Assembly: GCA_948665105.1 (NCBI GenBank)
Contig: CAPNGW010000145.1
Coordinates: 1-6,332, forward strand
Length of the DNA: 6,332 nucleotides
DNA from: an uncultured Lachnospiraceae bacterium
GTDB lineage: Bacteria > Bacillota > Clostridia > Lachnospirales > Lachnospiraceae
Reading direction: 5' to 3'
Part shown: piece after piece, positions 5,493-6,332 of the stretch
How positions within the stretch are numbered: the stretch's first letter is position 1
Layout of the letters: each line of letters begins with the position of its first letter
Notes under the pieces: model-generated
Database searches by the model: none
Seen by the model: the letters and a program-made list of their open reading frames with translations, nothing else
What the model was told of the DNA's origin: nothing
Translations under genes and position numbers: made by a program

Positions 5493-6173
5493 ATGAACAA
5501 AGTCGGAATTTTATGTGCATGTGGGGAGGAGCTGGAGCCTTTTTTTACCTATATGAATGGGGTGAAAATGAAAGAAAAGGCTATGCTGAAATTTTATGAG
5601 GGGACCATCCATCAGAGGGACGTGGTTGCAGTGTGCAGCGGAGTAGGTAAAGTAAATGCTGCCATTGCGACCCAGATATTGATTGACACCTTTCATGTCA
5701 CTGCTGTCGTTAATGGTGGAACTGCCGGCGGGATGGCGGAAGATGTGGGGATTTTCGACACGGTGGTGACAAAGCAATGCGCGTATCATGATATGGATGA
5801 TGATATTTTGACGGAGTGCTACCCATGGATGCCCTCCGTCTATTTTGAAGGAGACCGAAATCTGTTGGAGCTGGTGCGGGAATATGGTAAGGGAAGGGAG
5901 AAACGGATTTTATTTGGCACCATTGTCACCGGGGACCGCTTTATTACGGAGGAGGGACGTGAGTATATAAACGAGGCCTTTTCTCCCCTGGCAGTGGATA
6001 TGGAGACCGCCGGGGTGGCTCATGCCTGCTATGTGAATGGAGTTCCGTTTCTGGCAGTTCGGACCATAACTGATACAAAGGATTATGCAGGGGAGGACCA
6101 TTTTGAAAGGAACTGTGAACAGGCCTCTGTCATTTCTGCGGAATTGATTGCTGGTCTGATAAAGAGCCTGTAG
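5493..6173 (+). CDS. mtnN: MTA/SAH nucleosidase-like protein (purine nucleoside phosphorylase fold)
   Basis: MTA/SAH nucleosidase cleaves adenine from 5'-methylthioadenosine and S-adenosylhomocysteine, recycling by-products of methylation, polyamine synthesis and autoinducer-2 synthesis. The 226 residues match the usual length. Visible family motifs are VGILCACGEELEPF (4-17), in which E13 aligns with catalytic E12 of E. coli; SGVGKVNAAIAT (49-60); NGGTAGG (74-80); YHDMD (98-102); TGDRFI (146-151); DMET (169-172); and RTITDTKD (190-197), where D194 matches the catalytic aspartate. Several positions differ from the E. coli wording, for example D169 instead of E172 and GGTAGG instead of GSAGG, so this is a divergent member and a related nucleosidase or phosphorylase substrate cannot be excluded. 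GAGGG at 5479-5483 precedes the ATG by nine bases. It lies 76 bases after xerD on the same strand and may be cotranscribed with it. Confidence 0.78.
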   Translation: MNKVGILCACGEELEPFFTYMNGVKMKEKAMLKFYEGTIHQRDVVAVCSGVGKVNAAIATQILIDTFHVTAVVNGGTAGGMAEDVGIFDTVVTKQCAYHDMDDDILTECYPWMPSVYFEGDRNLLELVREYGKGREKRILFGTIVTGDRFITEEGREYINEAFSPLAVDMETAGVAHACYVNGVPFLAVRTITDTKDYAGEDHFERNCEQASVISAELIAGLIKSL

Positions 6174-6231
6174 CGTACCGGAAACCATTATCTGGCCTTA
6201 AGTCCGGAGAATATCATGGAGAACGAAGGCT

Positions 6232-6332
6232 TCATGTGCATTCTGCTTTTTGCTTTGCTTCTGCCTCCAGACGGGCAAACAGGCGAAGCAGAACGATGAC
6301 GGCAGCGATGGCCAGAACCAGCTCGGCGGTGG
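6232..6332 (-). CDS. C-terminal end of an unidentified membrane protein (partial)
   Basis: Reading the minus strand from 6330 down to the TGA at 6234-6232 gives 32 residues. They comprise a hydrophobic helix (ELVLAIAAVIVLLRLF) and then a charged, alanine-rich tail (ARLEAEAKQKAECT). A membrane helix followed by a positively and negatively charged tail is what the end of a real integral membrane protein looks like, and the other frames here are less protein-like. The gene would start beyond the right edge and converge on the nucleosidase gene, leaving a 58-base gap in which I see no clear terminator. The fragment is too short to name a family. Confidence 0.55.
   Translation of the reverse strand, partial: TAELVLAIAAVIVLLRLFARLEAEAKQKAECT

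Noticed and set aside
4799..5500. 233-codon minus-strand open frame opposite xerD
   Set aside because: It lies almost wholly antisense to xerD, with low-complexity Pro, Leu and His content and no recognisable domain.
6178..6207. CCGGA and TCCGG inverted repeat after the nucleosidase gene
   Set aside because: The stem is only 5 bp with a 20-nt loop and no T-run, so it is not a convincing terminator.
1..6332. Search for a novel defence, mobile or other undescribed system
   Set aside because: All long genes belong to known core families; there are no arrays of repeats, no integrase with attachment sites (XerD is the chromosomal type), no transposase and no compositional island.

Overview
The window looks like a core chromosomal segment of a Gram-positive, endospore-forming member of the class Clostridia, most likely a Lachnospiraceae-type gut anaerobe. 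The reasons are a full-length RNase Y, an NudF-SpoIIM-XerD gene run, Shine-Dalgarno sites of the AGGAG(G) type, protein wording typical of that group, and AT-rich intergenic DNA between moderately GC-balanced genes. The genus assignment is inference, because no rRNA or other taxonomic marker is present.

Layout from left to right. Six genes on the plus strand are followed by the tail of one minus-strand gene. Positions 1-1274 hold the 3' part of recA followed 12 bases later by recX, its regulator; this unit ends in a strong hairpin terminator that contains the recX stop codon. A near-consensus housekeeping promoter at 1307-1335 then drives rny (RNase Y, GTG start at 1434) through a leader of about 90 nt with two possible RNA hairpins. 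A terminator closes rny near 3033. Next come a NUDIX ADP-ribose pyrophosphatase-like gene (3101-3637) and spoIIM (3725-4372), with a possible sporulation-type (sigma-E-like) promoter overlapping the NUDIX stop codon. A 159-nt AT-rich gap carries a near-perfect housekeeping promoter for xerD (4532-5416). A divergent MTA/SAH-type nucleosidase gene (5493-6173) follows. The last 100 bases encode, on the minus strand, the C-terminal membrane helix and charged tail of an unidentified protein.

Functional themes are DNA repair and recombination (RecA, RecX, XerD), RNA turnover (RNase Y), nucleotide and nucleoside clean-up (NUDIX hydrolase, nucleosidase) and sporulation (SpoIIM). The order nudF-spoIIM-xerD matches the order I recall from Bacillus subtilis, where fur lies between spoIIM and xerD; fur is absent here.

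I find no phage, insertion sequence, CRISPR array, defence island, tRNA or rRNA, and no evidence of a previously undescribed system. The observations most worth checking are the apparent loss of the canonical catalytic lysine in XerD, the regulatory architecture around rny and spoIIM, and the unannotated minus-strand gene end.
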